Positions 19,980 to 30,405 of a stretch of 64,000 nt of DNA are shown here, in pieces; positions within the stretch are counted from its first letter, which is position 1, and each line of letters opens with the position of its first letter. The stretch comes from Aquarana catesbeiana (Eukaryota; Chordata; Amphibia; Anura; Ranidae): NCBI RefSeq assembly GCF_042186555.1, contig NC_133336.1, positions 37,374,338 to 37,438,337 on the forward strand, read 5' to 3'. Made by a program: the position numbers and the translations under genes. The notes beneath the pieces were generated by a model. That model was given only the letters and a program-made list of their open reading frames with translations, ran no database searches and was not told the DNA's origin.

Positions 19980-21954
19980 TGTGACTGCCCTTCCTTCTCT
20001 AAGCTGGCCGCTCAGCTGTCGGCTAATTGCCAGCTCCTATCTCTCCACAGTTACTCAGCTGTTGATGATATCCTGCTCGTCAGTCCTGCCTACTTAATCC
20101 ATCCAATCCAGAGGAACTCTGCCTTCGCCTTGCTCAACATCACAGAAACTAGAGAAATATGAAAACACTGCGCTCTAATAGCAAAAATAAAATATATGTG
20201 AGCCAGCAGCTGCATACATTGTGACAAACAATAACTGGTAAATGGGAAAAAAATGCAGCGCTAAGAAGTAATAGGAAGTTAGGGTGTAGTGAAACAATTA
20301 AATAAGAGATGCTGTACTGAACAGTAAAGCATATGTGCAAAAACCATAAGTGAAATGAAATGAACAAACACAGTATAAAGTGTCCACATATGGTAAATGG
20401 ATGATTCCAAACTCAAATTATTAAGAGGAACTGGTATGGACCAAAAAATGATGTGAAACTAGAAAATAAAGTCAATGGTGCATGGTGTGGATCTGTGACT
20501 GAGTCAACAACGGGGTACAGAACTTCCGTAGCTGTAAACCAACATCTCGATATGGGGCATCAGAATGAAAACATCAGGAAGTAAGATAAGATGGGTACTC
20601 TTACCAGATGACGTGGACTCCACTGTCATATGACATGGAGTCAATGGTGCATGGAGCCAAACCTAGGCTGGAAAACGATATCCGGAACGGTGGAACTTCT
20701 GTCTCACTTCTCGACTTCTCTGGTGGGGTGAAGAAACATCAGGAAGGGCCGCCAACTGGATATCAGCCAATAGACCTCAAGGATGTGTTCCAAGGAGAAG
20801 CCGGGGACAGATTTGATCCAGACCCCGTGATGGAAGTAGGGCTACTGGAAGGCAGTTTCTTGCATCGGGATAATATGCAAATAAAAAATAAAAAGCTTCT
20901 GCATAGTGCAGGTAAACCAGGGATTTACCTGCACTAAGGAAGGGGAGATCTCCCCTTCCTTACGCTGCTTAGATTTTATTTTAATTGTGATCACTTTTAT
21001 CCATTTTTTGTATGGTATTTTTAGAAATAAAAATCCCTGGTTTACCTGCACTATGCAGAAGCTTTTTATTTTTTATTTGCATATTATCCCGATGCAAGAA
21101 ACTGCCTTCCAGTAGCCCTACTTCCATCACGGGGTCTGGATCAAATCTGTCCCCGGCTTCTCCTTGGAACACATCCTTGAGGTCTATTGGCTGATATCCA
21201 GTTGGCGGCCCTTCCTGATGTTTCTTCACCCCACCAGAGAAGTCGAGAAGTGAGACAGAGGTTCCACCGTTCCGGATATCGTTTTCCAGCATAGGTTTGG
21301 CTCCATGCACCATTGACTCCATGTCATATGACAGTGGAGTCCACGTCATCTGGTAAGAGTACCCATCTTATCTTACTTCCTGATGTTTTCATTCTGATGC
21401 CCCATATCGAGATGTTGGTTTACAGCTATGGAAGTTCTGTACCCCGTTGTTGACTCAGTCACAGATCCACACCATGCACCATTGACTTTATTTTCTAGTT
21501 TCACATCATTTTTTGGTCCATACCAGTTCCTCTTAATAATTTGAGTTTGGAATCATCCATTTACCATATGTGGACACTTTATACTGTGTTTGTTCATTTC
21601 ATTTCACTTATGGTTTTTGCACATATGCTTTACTGTTCAGTACAGCATCTCTTATTTAATTGTTTCACTACACCCTAACTTCCTATTACTTCTTAGCGCT
21701 GCATTTTTTTCCCAATCACAGAAACTATCTCCTGTGATCCTGTTCAAGACTTGCTTTGCTGACATCCCTTCTGGCTCCAGATCCTGCTTGCTGTTCCACT
21801 ACATTGATCCCTGACTTCTGGCTTGGCTGACTATCCATTCTGGTTACTGAACTTTGGCTATGTTTTTACTACGTTTGTTCTTTTTTACTTTTATTATTAA
21901 ACAAGTGTAATTTAACTGTACTTCTGTCTCTGCCTGATTTCATGGTTTCTGACA
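19980..21954 (+). mobile_element. Solo chromoviral LTR split by a palindromic insertion
   Basis: The sequence from TGTGACTGCCCTTCC (19980) to CATGGTTTCTGACA (21954) matches, in the opposite orientation, the LTR at 46917-47320 and the solo LTR at 60076-60502, once the insertion 20152-21714 is set aside. Shared blocks include CTCAGCTGTCGGCTAATT, GTCAGTCCTGCCTACTTAA and TTATTATTAAACAAGTGT. No 5-bp target duplication was found (CTCAT versus AGGAC), so one flank has changed or the LTR recombined. Confidence 0.8.
20152..21714. mobile_element. Foldback insertion: two 684-bp near-identical arms, 13-bp target duplication
   Basis: ATCACAGAAACTA occurs at 20139-20151 and 21715-21727 and flanks the insertion. 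Inside, 20243-20926 is the reverse complement of 21031-21714. The arms are equal in length (684 bp), have no indels, and by eye differ at three places (the GTAGCTG/ATAGCTG site, the CCTAGG/CCTATG site, and the GGAACTT/GGAACCT site). A 104-bp loop separates them and contains a 26-bp palindrome centred on AGATCT (20936-20961). The left 91 bp (20152-20242) has no partner. The outer arm end reads CTTAGCGCTGCATTTTTTT, as in the insertion at 16476-17302. Confidence 0.85.
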
Positions 21955-22204
21955 AGGACCTTGCTTCAGAGAATGGGAACCTTCTCCCTGGGAGGGTATG
22001 AAGTGTGATTTGGATGTCTGGTATGATCAGACTCTACTAGAGAGCAATCCCACTACTTGTAAGGAAAGAAAATGGGGACTGTCTCAGAAGGATTGAATGA
22101 GAGAAATCACAGAATCTCTTATTCCTGTCTGAGGCCTTGAACTGAATCAGACTATGTGTCTGGGGACCCAGAAGAGGACACCTTAGGTCTGATCAGAGAC
22201 TAAC

Positions 22205-22893
22205 TGTCATGGTTATGCAATAGCGTTTTCTCTGTCAGCTTACCTGTCTCCATGTGTTCATCTGTAAAGACCAGCTGCCTCTCACCTGACTGGTTTTATA
22301 ACCTCTCCTCTAAGCATGGCCCCACCCCAGGTCCTATCAGGGAACCCTATATTAACCTGTGCATTGCAAGCCAGCAGTGCTGATCAACCATTGTGTGTTA
22401 GCCTCCATGTGTACTTGCTGTGTTTCCTACGTCTGATTCCTGTTACCAACTTTGACCTGTTCTCGACTCTCCCTGTCTGCTTGTTACCCTGACCTTTGGC
22501 GTGTTATGTTTAACCTTGTCTGCTAGTCGCCCTGACCTTTGGCTTACCCCTTACTTCCCTGTCATTCCAGCCTGCTGCCTCCTTCCTCTTCTCCTGTAGT
22601 CTACGGTGAGCGTGAGCTGAGAGACCCTAGGGGCCGCGACCTGGAGCCAGACTGCAGCGCAGTCCATCCTCACCACTAGAGGCTCTGGTGAACACCGCTG
22701 GCTCTTAGACTCCGCGCCCTGGGGAATCTATGCTCTAGCTCCCACTGGGATCCATGTTAGTTATCCTGTAGACCTGCTTCCTGAACCTTCCAGGGTTTAA
22801 TTTGCAGCAGTCAGTCCTAGGGTCCACTACCTTAGTGGTGCACTTCTGACTCCTACAGAGTGCATCTGTCACCTGGTCCCAGGTGACCTGACA
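22205..22893 (+). mobile_element. Solo LTR with 5-bp target duplication CTAAC
   Basis: A 689-bp segment begins TGTCATGGTT and ends GACCTGACA, with CTAAC on both sides (22200-22204 and 22894-22898). TG...CA ends and a 5-bp duplication are those of a Ty3-type LTR left after recombination removed the body. The sequence differs from the chromoviral LTR at 46917. Orientation is inferred from TG...CA only and is uncertain. Confidence 0.85.
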
Positions 22894-22898
22894 CTAAC

Positions 22899-23665
22899 AT
22901 CATACAAGTTAATTTGTCTTTCTGCTGGGAACAGTTGTTCTTTCTTCAAGGGCCCCAACTTTGCCGGACAAATTTTTTTCGTCACTCACTGGCCAGTGGG
23001 ATAAAACTGAGACTGTTAGAGCAAGTTACTGTTGCTACCGTTGCTAGTGAAATCAGAGTAAACCATTTCAGTACAGAAGAGAAACCTGTACAACTGTGCA
23101 AAACTAAGAGTAGGGCTTTGAGCCCATGTTCGCATTGGGCAGATTTGGCATGCGATTCCCAAAAGTCATTTCTGCACTACTTTTGGCGACTACGGGGGTG
23201 ATTTCAATAGAAATCTGTGCATGAGCCCGCACAGATGTCTGTCGAATTGCCCCCGAAGTCGGACTGCATTGCCCTTTTGAAATAGTGCGAGTTCAGCTGA
23301 ACTTGCACCATTTTAAACGTCAGTGTGAACCTGGGCTCAATCAGACTTTGCAGTATACTGCAAGATCTACATACAGTACACTGTCCAGGCAGCCTTCCCT
23401 TGTAAAAATCGCTGGCTAATAATATTTTCAAAATGTATCTGCAAAGAAAAAAATGTATACTCACTATATCCTCATTTTCTATATCACTGGACGTGACATG
23501 TCTATCCTTCCCGGTAGATACCTGGGAAACAATGAGTACCCCAAATCTTGCAAGAAGACATTCCAAGCCAGTGCAAGAGTGTTCTCTGGATTTGAGCTGC
23601 TCTGCATTCCCCAGGATTTTGCCCAGAGCCTAGGCACAGGTACATTTTGGAAATGCTGTTGCACT
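22899..23665. other. Intergenic sequence holding one small inverted-repeat element
   Basis: Apart from the miniature element at 23118-23340 nothing was recognised. Confidence 0.45.
23118..23340. mobile_element. Small miniature inverted-repeat element
   Basis: TTGAGCCCATGTTCGCA at 23118 matches the complement of the right end (TTGAGCCCAGGTTCACA) at 23340. The element is 223 bp and noncoding. A similar element occurs at 60661-60871 with GGGTTCACACT ends. Confidence 0.55.
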
Positions 23666-23969
23666 TGTAGCACTATTATTCTCTCTCTGCGGCTACTGAG
23701 GTATGATGGCACCGCCACCACCTATATATTATTTAGGAGCAGAGTCTTCATAATCTGTGTGATCAGGACAGGATCTTTAACAAGCACAGTGCCTCCACTC
23801 AATTGGGGCTTGTGAATAACAAGTGAAATCCCAATTGAGAAATATATCTTCACATAGACAGTAATACACACACAGCATTGTATTTGAAAGTCCACGTATT
23901 GAAGAAATAACATTCAGTGAACCATCCAACATAAAGTATTTTCCAAACAGGAACATGAAATCATTAACA
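23666..23969 (-). repeat. 3' LTR of the Ty3-type element
   Basis: It aligns with 30120-30405 over its length with small indels (for example an extra AATAACAAG near 23814) and scattered substitutions. It has TG...CA ends. The sequence just before it is not clearly purine-rich, so no polypurine tract can be named. Confidence 0.85.
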
Positions 23970-25805
23970 AGAATGTCATAAGTAAACGTTGGTGGAGGTC
24001 GTCGAACACGATCACCTCTCCTCAAGCCCTCAGGCATTAGTCCAGATAACTGTGGGACAGCATTAGTGGGAAAACTTGGTGCTCCAACAATGCCTGGAAC
24101 TGTAGGCGCAAAGTTTTGGGCTGTTGGTTCAAAAACAGGAGTAGCTGGGTTCAGAACTCCCCTCTGAGTAAGGCCCCCATCAGTAATAGGTGAAGGAACC
24201 TGTACAGGAGACTCTGGTGGAGGTGTAAACTAGTCAGTGTCATCACTCTGATCTCCATGGTCTGCGCAAGGCACATCATTAGAATCTGTAACAATATCAG
24301 ATTGTGGCTCCTCATCAGCAGTAGCAACTTGTGGTACTGGAAGCAAGTGATTCCTATGCCAGGCTTTGATCCGACCCTCAGGTCCTCGAATCCTGTAGAC
24401 TGGAATTCTAGGAAGTTTTTCTAGAACTTCAAACAACTAATTTCGCCAGCGATCAGCTAATTTATGTTTGGCTGAAGGTCCCAAAATGTGGAGAAGCACT
24501 TTATCACCAGGTTGTAAGTCTTTGTAACGAACTTTGGCATCAAAACGCCTTCTATTGGCAGCATTTATTTTTGCAGTATTTTCCTCAGCCATTTGATAGG
24601 CCTCTTTTAAACTCTGTTTAAGTTGTTCCACATACTGGTAGTGATTTCTATTTTTCACTCCATCAGCAGACACACCCAACTGAATGTCAATAGGGGGACG
24701 GGCTTCTCTCCCAAACAAGAGAAAATAAGGAGAGAAACCAGTTGATTCATGTCTGCTACAATTGTAGGCATGTACCATAGCTCCAACATGTCAGCTCCAG
24801 GTTTGCTTAGCACCATTAGGGAGGGTACCCAACATGTTCAACAAGGTGCGATTGAAAGGTTCAGGGAGAGCATCACCCTCTGGATGATAAGGTGTGGTAT
24901 GGCTCTTGTCGATGTTAAGCAATGTTAACAGCGATTTAATTAGATGACCAGTGACCACTGGTCATCTGACCAGTGAAGATGACTTCACTGGTCAGAGTGA
25001 AGTCAATTTGGCAATCCATAATGAACAAAAACTTCTCCCACAACACCTTAGCTACAGTTACTGCTTTCTGACCTTTGGTGGGATAGGCTTGAGCATATCG
25101 AGTATAGTGATCAGTCACAATCAAAACATTTCCCACACCACTGCTGTCATTGTCAATACACAAAAAGTCCATGCACATTAAATCCATTAGACTAGAACTT
25201 TTCAAGTGTTCCATAGGAGCAGCTCGAATAGGCAAAGTTTTCCTTTGTAGACATCTCACACAACGGCGGCAATAGTCCACAACAGATTCCCTCATTCGTG
25301 GCCAAAAGAAACGGTCTTGGATTAGTCCGTAGGTTTTTTCAACTCCTAGATGCCCATGTTGGTCATGCAAACTTCTCAAAACAGATTTTCTGTAGACTTG
25401 AGGGAGCACTAGCTGTCTCCTTCCAGGATGATCATGGAACAAATGCACAAAACAAAACATGTATAAAAGTCCATCAATTATTTTGAGTTTATCCCATTCT
25501 TTAAGATAAGAGGTACTCTGCTCAGGTAGGGTTTTTCTCATGTAATTAGGATCTTTGCAGAAAACAGACTCTCTAACATGTCTGATTACTGGATCTCTCT
25601 TTTGTAGAAAGATCATATCTTTCTCTTGCAGCTGGATGTTTTCTGGTACCCCTAAAGCGGTGGGGCAACAATACATGTTTGGGATACATTCTTCACCATC
25701 TCCCAAGGAGTCAATAACTTGTAAGTCAGAGAAAACAATATTGACTCCTTGTACAGCCGCTGTAGCACAGTGAGCAGCCACAACAGGCCACGTACTTCCT
25801 CCCAT
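23970..25805 (-). pseudogene. Ty3-type integrase and Pol C-terminus, broken
   Basis: Integrase joins retrotransposon DNA to the chromosome. Read from 25805 leftward, the HHCC zinc-binding region is legible (HDQHGHLG, then CRRCVRC), followed by the core with MDFLCID and VTDHYTRYAQAYP. The frame breaks at the second catalytic Asp, near 24950-25010, where a small palindromic scar lies. It resumes at 24778-24437 (YNCSRHESTGFSPYFLLFGR, then PGDKVLLH), a conserved C-terminal part of integrase. A further segment at 24436-24230 continues (VYRIRGPEGRIKAWHRNHLL). The coding trace ends close to the LTR. At least three interruptions are present, so no active product is expected. Confidence 0.88.
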
Positions 25806-26352
25806 TCACTTCCTTCTATGTTCACTGGCAACCCAGGACGCCTAGAGAAAGCATCAGCCCCAATATTTTTGGGCCCTGGCTTGTACTTGAGAGTGAATTG
25901 CTAATTAGACAAGGCACCAAGCCACCTATGGCCAGTGGCATCCAACTTAGCTGTAGTCAAAACATAAGTGGGGGGGTTGTTGTCAGTTCTTACCTCAAAC
26001 TTAGCCCCATACAAGTAATCATGCAGCTTTTCAACAATAGGTCACTTCAGGGCAAGAAATTCAAGTTTGTGAACAGGATAATTCCTTTCTGCTGGGCTTA
26101 GACTGTGACTAATATAAGCAGACAGGCCTTAGTCCCCCTGGGTACTCCTGATGTAGGACTCCTCCTAATCCATGATAGCTGGCATCTACATGCAAAATGT
26201 ATGGCTTTTGTGGGTCTGCATAAGCCAACACTGGCGCTTCTGTAAGACTTTTCTTAAGCTGTAGAAAAGCGTCCTCACAAGCAGAAATCCACATCTCACT
26301 GAAAGGAGTTTTGCTGGTTGTTTCAATGCCAGGGGTTTCTTTGAGAAAGTGA
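25806..26352 (-). pseudogene. RNase H region of the Ty3-type Pol, broken
   Basis: From 26352 leftward the frame shows CEDAFLQLKKSLTEAPVLAY and then HVDASYHGLGGVL. This is the start of the RNase H domain of Ty3 retrotransposons, including the first catalytic Asp in the ILHVDAS setting. A stop follows soon after (near 26109), and the rest to 25806 is readable only in pieces. RNase H would remove the RNA strand during reverse transcription. It is separated from the RT by the miniature element at 26353-26721. Confidence 0.8.
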
Positions 26353-26721
26353 TTAAGCCCTCATTCACACGAGGCGGACTCCGCTTCCACGGAGCGCGCC
26401 TCGGTCCGTCAGCTCAGCGGGAGGTCTCTCCGTTGATCTCCGCTGAGCCAGCTGATGACAGGTCCCTCTCTGCTCACTGAGCGGGGAGGGGCTTGTCAGG
26501 CGCCGCTGCTGCCTATGGAGGGATCGGATGAAAACGGCCAGCGACGGATCCGGATGTAGGGCCATTCGTCTGCTTTTAGCGGATCGGACAGGGTCAGATG
26601 TCAGCGGACATGTCTCCGCTAACATCCGTCACTCCATAGGCTAACATAGAGCGCCCATTCAGGTCCGCCGTCAAAACTGTCAGGCGGACCTAAATGGTCC
26701 GATCGTGTGAAAGGGGCCTAA
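26353..26721. mobile_element. TTAA-flanked miniature element inside Ty3 pol
   Basis: The ends GCCCTCATTCACACG (from 26357) and the complement of CGTGTGAAAGGGGC (to 26717) are similar inverted repeats. TTAA precedes the element (26353-26356) and CTAA follows it (26718-26721), a TTAA duplication with one change. The Pol frame can be followed across the site with no lost codons if one TTAA and the insert are ignored. Another copy of the family is at 58797-59125. Confidence 0.75.
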
Positions 26722-28064
26722 AAGGCCAAGTAGTCTTGGAATAGCCACAAAACCCCAAGAAGGACCTCAGTTCTTGCAGATTTGTGGGACGGGGCCAGGT
26801 TACCACAGCCTTCACTTTAGCAGGATCAGTTGCTACCTCTTCTGCAGATACTATGTGAGCCACAAAGTTTACTGAAGAGTGAGCAAACTTACATTTGTCC
26901 AGGGAGAGTTTCAGACCTTCTTTCCTCAGACGATCTAGCACTTTAAACAGTCTCTGATCATGCTCCTCCAGAGTGGAGCCAAAAACAATTATGTCATCTA
27001 GGTAGACAATACATTGAGTGGGACAAAGGTCTCCCAGTGTCCGATCCATTAGACGCTGGAAGGTTGCAGGGGCATCACTAATGCCCTGAGGCATGCGAGC
27101 AAACTGGAGAAACCCCAGGGGGCAGATAAAAGCTGTCTTTTCTTGATCTTCCTCACTCATCAGTACTTGGTAATAACCGGATCTTAAATCCATTATGTGA
27201 ACCATTTGCTACCTTGCAGGGCATCAAGAGTTTCCTCAAATGATCTGGGACCGTTCGCCGATTTAGAGTCCTATAATCAACCCCTATTCGTACTCCACCA
27301 TTTTTCTTTCTGACCACCACTATTGGGCATGCATACGGGCTTTTAGACTCAACAATGATGTTTTGATCTTTAATTTTGTGCAAGCACTCTCGAACATCAT
27401 CCAGATCTTTAAGAGGTATGCGCCTGGGTCTTTCTCTAAATGGGGTGCTATCTATTAGGCCAATACTGTGCTGAATACTTTTAGCACACCCAACATCCAT
27501 GTCATCAGTTGAGAAAACATCTTCGAATTCCATTAGGTGCTCTCCTAGCGCTTGTTTGTGCATGGCAGAACTGTCAGCATCATACAGGTGAAAGTCTATT
27601 TTGGTTTCTTTCTCCTCGACCTTGGCAGGGTAGGAGCTAATGGTTTCCACTGGGTAACAATAGGCTACCTCTTTCCAGGCTGGTATTATAACTGGGTATG
27701 TGGTAATGTTCCAAACAGTAACAACATCCATTCTTGGACATTTTAAACAATAGTCTTTCCTTTCTGGTACTATCTCCCAGCCATTCTTTGCAGCCTCTTT
27801 TGTATCAGTCTTCAGCATGAAAAAGCTACCGGTTGCACTTGGTGAAATTTCCACATAAACCTGCAACGCTCTCACTTCCCCAGCTAGAAGCTCTATGGGA
27901 TGCCATGGATTTCTCACACACCCTCCAGAAAGATCAGGAGCAAAGGTTTGGCAGATATTTTGCTCTGGAGCAACAGGGAGTGAAGGTAGAGGAGTTCCCT
28001 CATGGGGCTGAAGAAACCGTATGAAGGCAGCCTCAACGGCTTCCACATTGGAAACCACAATCAT
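26722..28064 (-). pseudogene. Ty3-type reverse transcriptase, frameshifted
   Basis: The enzyme copies retrotransposon RNA into DNA. Reading leftward from 28064, the N-terminal linker precedes the RT fingers (SPYACPIVVVRKKNGGVRIG and then VDYRTLN). The frame shifts near 27200 and continues with MDLRSGYYQV, then FARMPQGISDAPATFQ and the catalytic YLDD box (IVYLDDIIVFG) near 27000, followed by KCKFAHSSVNFVAHIVS and LRSFLGFCGYS. The YLDD box keeps both Asp residues. The break near 27200 and the insertion at 26353-26721 inactivate it. The large region before the fingers is unusually long for a linker and may include remnants of protease flank. Confidence 0.9.
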
Positions 28065-28606
28065 AGGAGCATACTCGTTACCCCCCAGGTGGAGGGCTCA
28101 CATAAGCAATGACTTTAAGCTCAACTTCTAGACAATCATCCATAAATACAGGATTTTCTCCCACACCATAAACAGGCATAGTGTCCATAGGTTGCAAAGG
28201 CAGGTGGTTTAAGTGTTGCTGATAGAAGGGCCTGTATATGATAGTCAGCTGAGAACCAGTATCAAACAGAGCAGTAGTGGGTATATCATTAACAAACTAA
28301 TTGAAAGTACATCTGCGGCCTATCCCAGGTAGTTTGGTAAACATTTGTTTTCTAGATTTTCCCTGATTTCTTTTGTACACATGTCCAGCTTTACTGTGAA
28401 TTTCAGAACTATCAGCCAGCAGTGGACACTGACGAACTGTGTGGCCTGCTTGTCCACAGCGGAAACATTTAATGTGGAAGAGAGGCTTATCACTGGAGGT
28501 TTGATCAGCAGATTGAGCTCTAGGCTGTGGGTGTCTACCCACTTCATTGTTTTTAGCAACAGTCTCATTTTTGTGCTCATCCAAAGAACTCTGTTTAACT
28601 TTACTC
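28065..28606 (-). pseudogene. Zinc knuckle (nucleocapsid) and aspartic protease region
   Basis: From 28606 leftward the translation includes a CCHC zinc knuckle, CFRCGQAGHTVRQC (about 28425-28465), typical of Gag nucleocapsid parts that bind RNA. After an in-frame TAG near 28298 the frame continues with TTALFDTGSQLTIIY near 28230-28280, where DTG is the aspartic-protease active-site triad. The stop between knuckle and protease could be a decay mutation or a natural gag-pol boundary; one copy cannot decide. Confidence 0.82.
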
Positions 28607-28609
28607 TTA

Positions 28610-29043
28610 TGCCCCGTACACATGGTCGGATTTTCCGACTGAAAATGTGTGATAGGACCTTGTTGTCGGAAATTCCGACCGTGTGTGGGCTCCATCACAC
28701 ATTTTCCATCAGATTTTCCGACACACAAAGTTTGAGAGCAGGATATAAAATTTTCCGACAACAAAATCCGTTGTCGGAAATTCCGATCGTATGTACACAA
28801 ATCCGACGGACAAAGTGCCACGCATGCTCAGAATAAATAAAGAGATGAAAGCTATTGGCCACTGCCCCGTTTATAGTCCCGATGTACGTGTTTTACGTCA
28901 CCGCGTTCAGAACGATCGGATTTTCCGACAACTTTGTGTGACCGTGTGTATGCAAGACAAGTTTGAGCCAAAATCCGTCGGAAAAAATCAATGGATTTTG
29001 TTATCGGAATGTCCGAACAAAGTCCGACCGTGTGTACAGGGCA
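28610..29043. mobile_element. Harbinger-type miniature element, copy 1 (TSD TTA)
   Basis: The ends TGCCCCGTACACATGGTCGG and the complement of CCGACCGTGTGTACAGGGCA form terminal inverted repeats. TTA flanks both sides (28607-28609 and 29044-29046). 3-bp TWA duplications are characteristic of PIF/Harbinger. It interrupts gag between the capsid-like part and the zinc knuckle. Copies 2 and 3 are at 34355-34760 and 35279-35704. The interior is full of TCCGACAACAAAATCCG-like repeats in both directions. Confidence 0.88.
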
Positions 29044-29046
29044 TTA

Positions 29047-29939
29047 GAAGGGGTACTACAACAGATATCAGATTGCTGTTTCTTTACTTCAGTTATAGTT
29101 TCAGTGAAAGTAAAGTTTCTCTCTCTCAAAACAACTCTTAGGACCGGTGACATTGGGTGATGTGGCAGTAGCCCCTTTATTATATGAGCAGTCCTTAATT
29201 GTTCAACATCCATAGGAGAGATTACCTTTTCAATAAGCAATTTCCCTGGAAGCACTTCTAGGCTCCTCACAAACACAGAAACATCCTCTTCCTCTATATG
29301 CTTTGTCTGTTTAAAATCAGCAAGCATCTGATCAGGGTCACGGTGCAGTCCATAAGCATCTGTCAAAACATCAATATATTCTTGAGCACTGGTACTCACA
29401 TGATTGTCCTTGTAAGCTCTAATGATAATGGATGCTGGTGGTCTTAAACTTTCCATGATGCGCTGTTTTTTCTTTTCCTCTGAGCAGGTCCATTCCTCTA
29501 TCACTTGTGCAAAATCTTTCCACACCTCAAAGCTTTCTTCACCAGCGAGGATAGGGACCACCCCTGAAAAAGCCTTTAATTTGCGATAAGAACCAGCATG
29601 TAAATTCTGAGCAATGACTTCAGTGACTTTTAGCAGCAAATGCTCAATATTTGTTTCCTGCTTAGCGGCTGTAGCAGTCAACAGAGTTTCTCCTGATGAA
29701 GCAGTTGTATTCAGTGGTTCACACTTTACAGGCAGGGCTGGTAACTTCCGCCTTACTGGAGGTGAGATTACTGGAAATACTACAGCACAACCAATTACTT
29801 CAGCTCCCTTTAGATATATGCAAAAGGGCCCTTTAACTGGATTTAAATCCACCTCACTGAGACAGAGATAATGGGTATACAGTTCATAACTCTCATCCTC
29901 CTCTCTTTTATCCACAAGAGGCAGACTGCAAGGTTTCAT
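29047..29939 (-). pseudogene. Gag capsid-like protein of the Ty3-type element, interrupted
   Basis: The frame opens at ATG 29939 and runs about 300 codons to the Harbinger insertion. The part with KLKAFSGVVPILAGEESFEV, then WKDFAQVIEEW and LRPPASIIIRAYK, resembles the retroviral-like capsid fold found in vertebrate PNMA and ZCCHC proteins, which derive from Ty3 Gag. Gag would build the particle that packages element RNA. The upstream N-terminal 130 residues are not recognised. The frame itself is open up to the insertion. Being next to an LTR and followed by pol, it is the element's gag, not a domesticated host gene. Confidence 0.8.
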
Positions 29940-30119
29940 TTGCTTGTAGTGCCTCCTGCAGTCTATGGGCGCTCACGGTGATAGGTACACATGAAATAGA
30001 AAATGTCCTTTTAGGTGGAAGTCACTCTTCCAGGGCCCACTGCCTCACAGCTTCTGTTGATAACAGTGACATGGTCGTTCCTTAATGTCCAAGATATTTA
30101 TCTCAGTAGTGCCTCCAAA

Positions 30120-30405
30120 TGTAGCACTATTCTTCTCTCTCTGCGGCTACTGAGGCATGATGGCACCACCTGTATAGTATTTAGGAGCAGAGACTTCATA
30201 ATCTGTGTGATCAGGACAGGATCTTTAACAAGCACAGTGCCTCCACTCAATTGGGGCTTCGTGAAATCCCAATCGAGAAATATATCTTCACATAGACAGT
30301 AATCCACACAGCATTGTATTTGAAAGTCCATGTATTGAAGAATCAACATTCAGTGAACCATCCAACATAAAGTATTTTCCAAACAGGAGCATGAAATCAT
30401 TAACA
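30120..30405 (-). repeat. 5' LTR of the Ty3-type element
   Basis: A 286-bp direct repeat of 23666-23969. On the minus strand the LTR ends GTGCTACA and is followed after two bases by TGGAGGCACTACTGAGA, a candidate primer-binding site because such sites usually begin TGG. I cannot assign the tRNA. 29940-30119 is the short leader between it and gag. Confidence 0.85.

Larger units (their letters stand above)
23666..30405 (-). mobile_element. Degenerate Ty3-type LTR retrotransposon with two LTRs
   Basis: A minus-strand element with the order LTR, gag, zinc knuckle, protease, RT, RNase H, integrase, LTR, the usual Ty3 arrangement. The LTRs begin TGTTAATG and end GTGCTACA. Flanking pentamers differ (GCACT and GTCTC), so no target duplication is seen. 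Two miniature elements interrupt it, at 26353-26721 and 28610-29043. Stops and frameshifts in each gene show it is dead. LTR divergence of several percent points to an insertion much older than the hAT copies. Confidence 0.9.

Noticed and set aside
20608..21349. Open frames of about 110-120 codons present in both arms of the large palindrome
   Set aside because: Near identity of the two copies follows from the arms being copies of one sequence. No recognised domain, so not evidence of selection.
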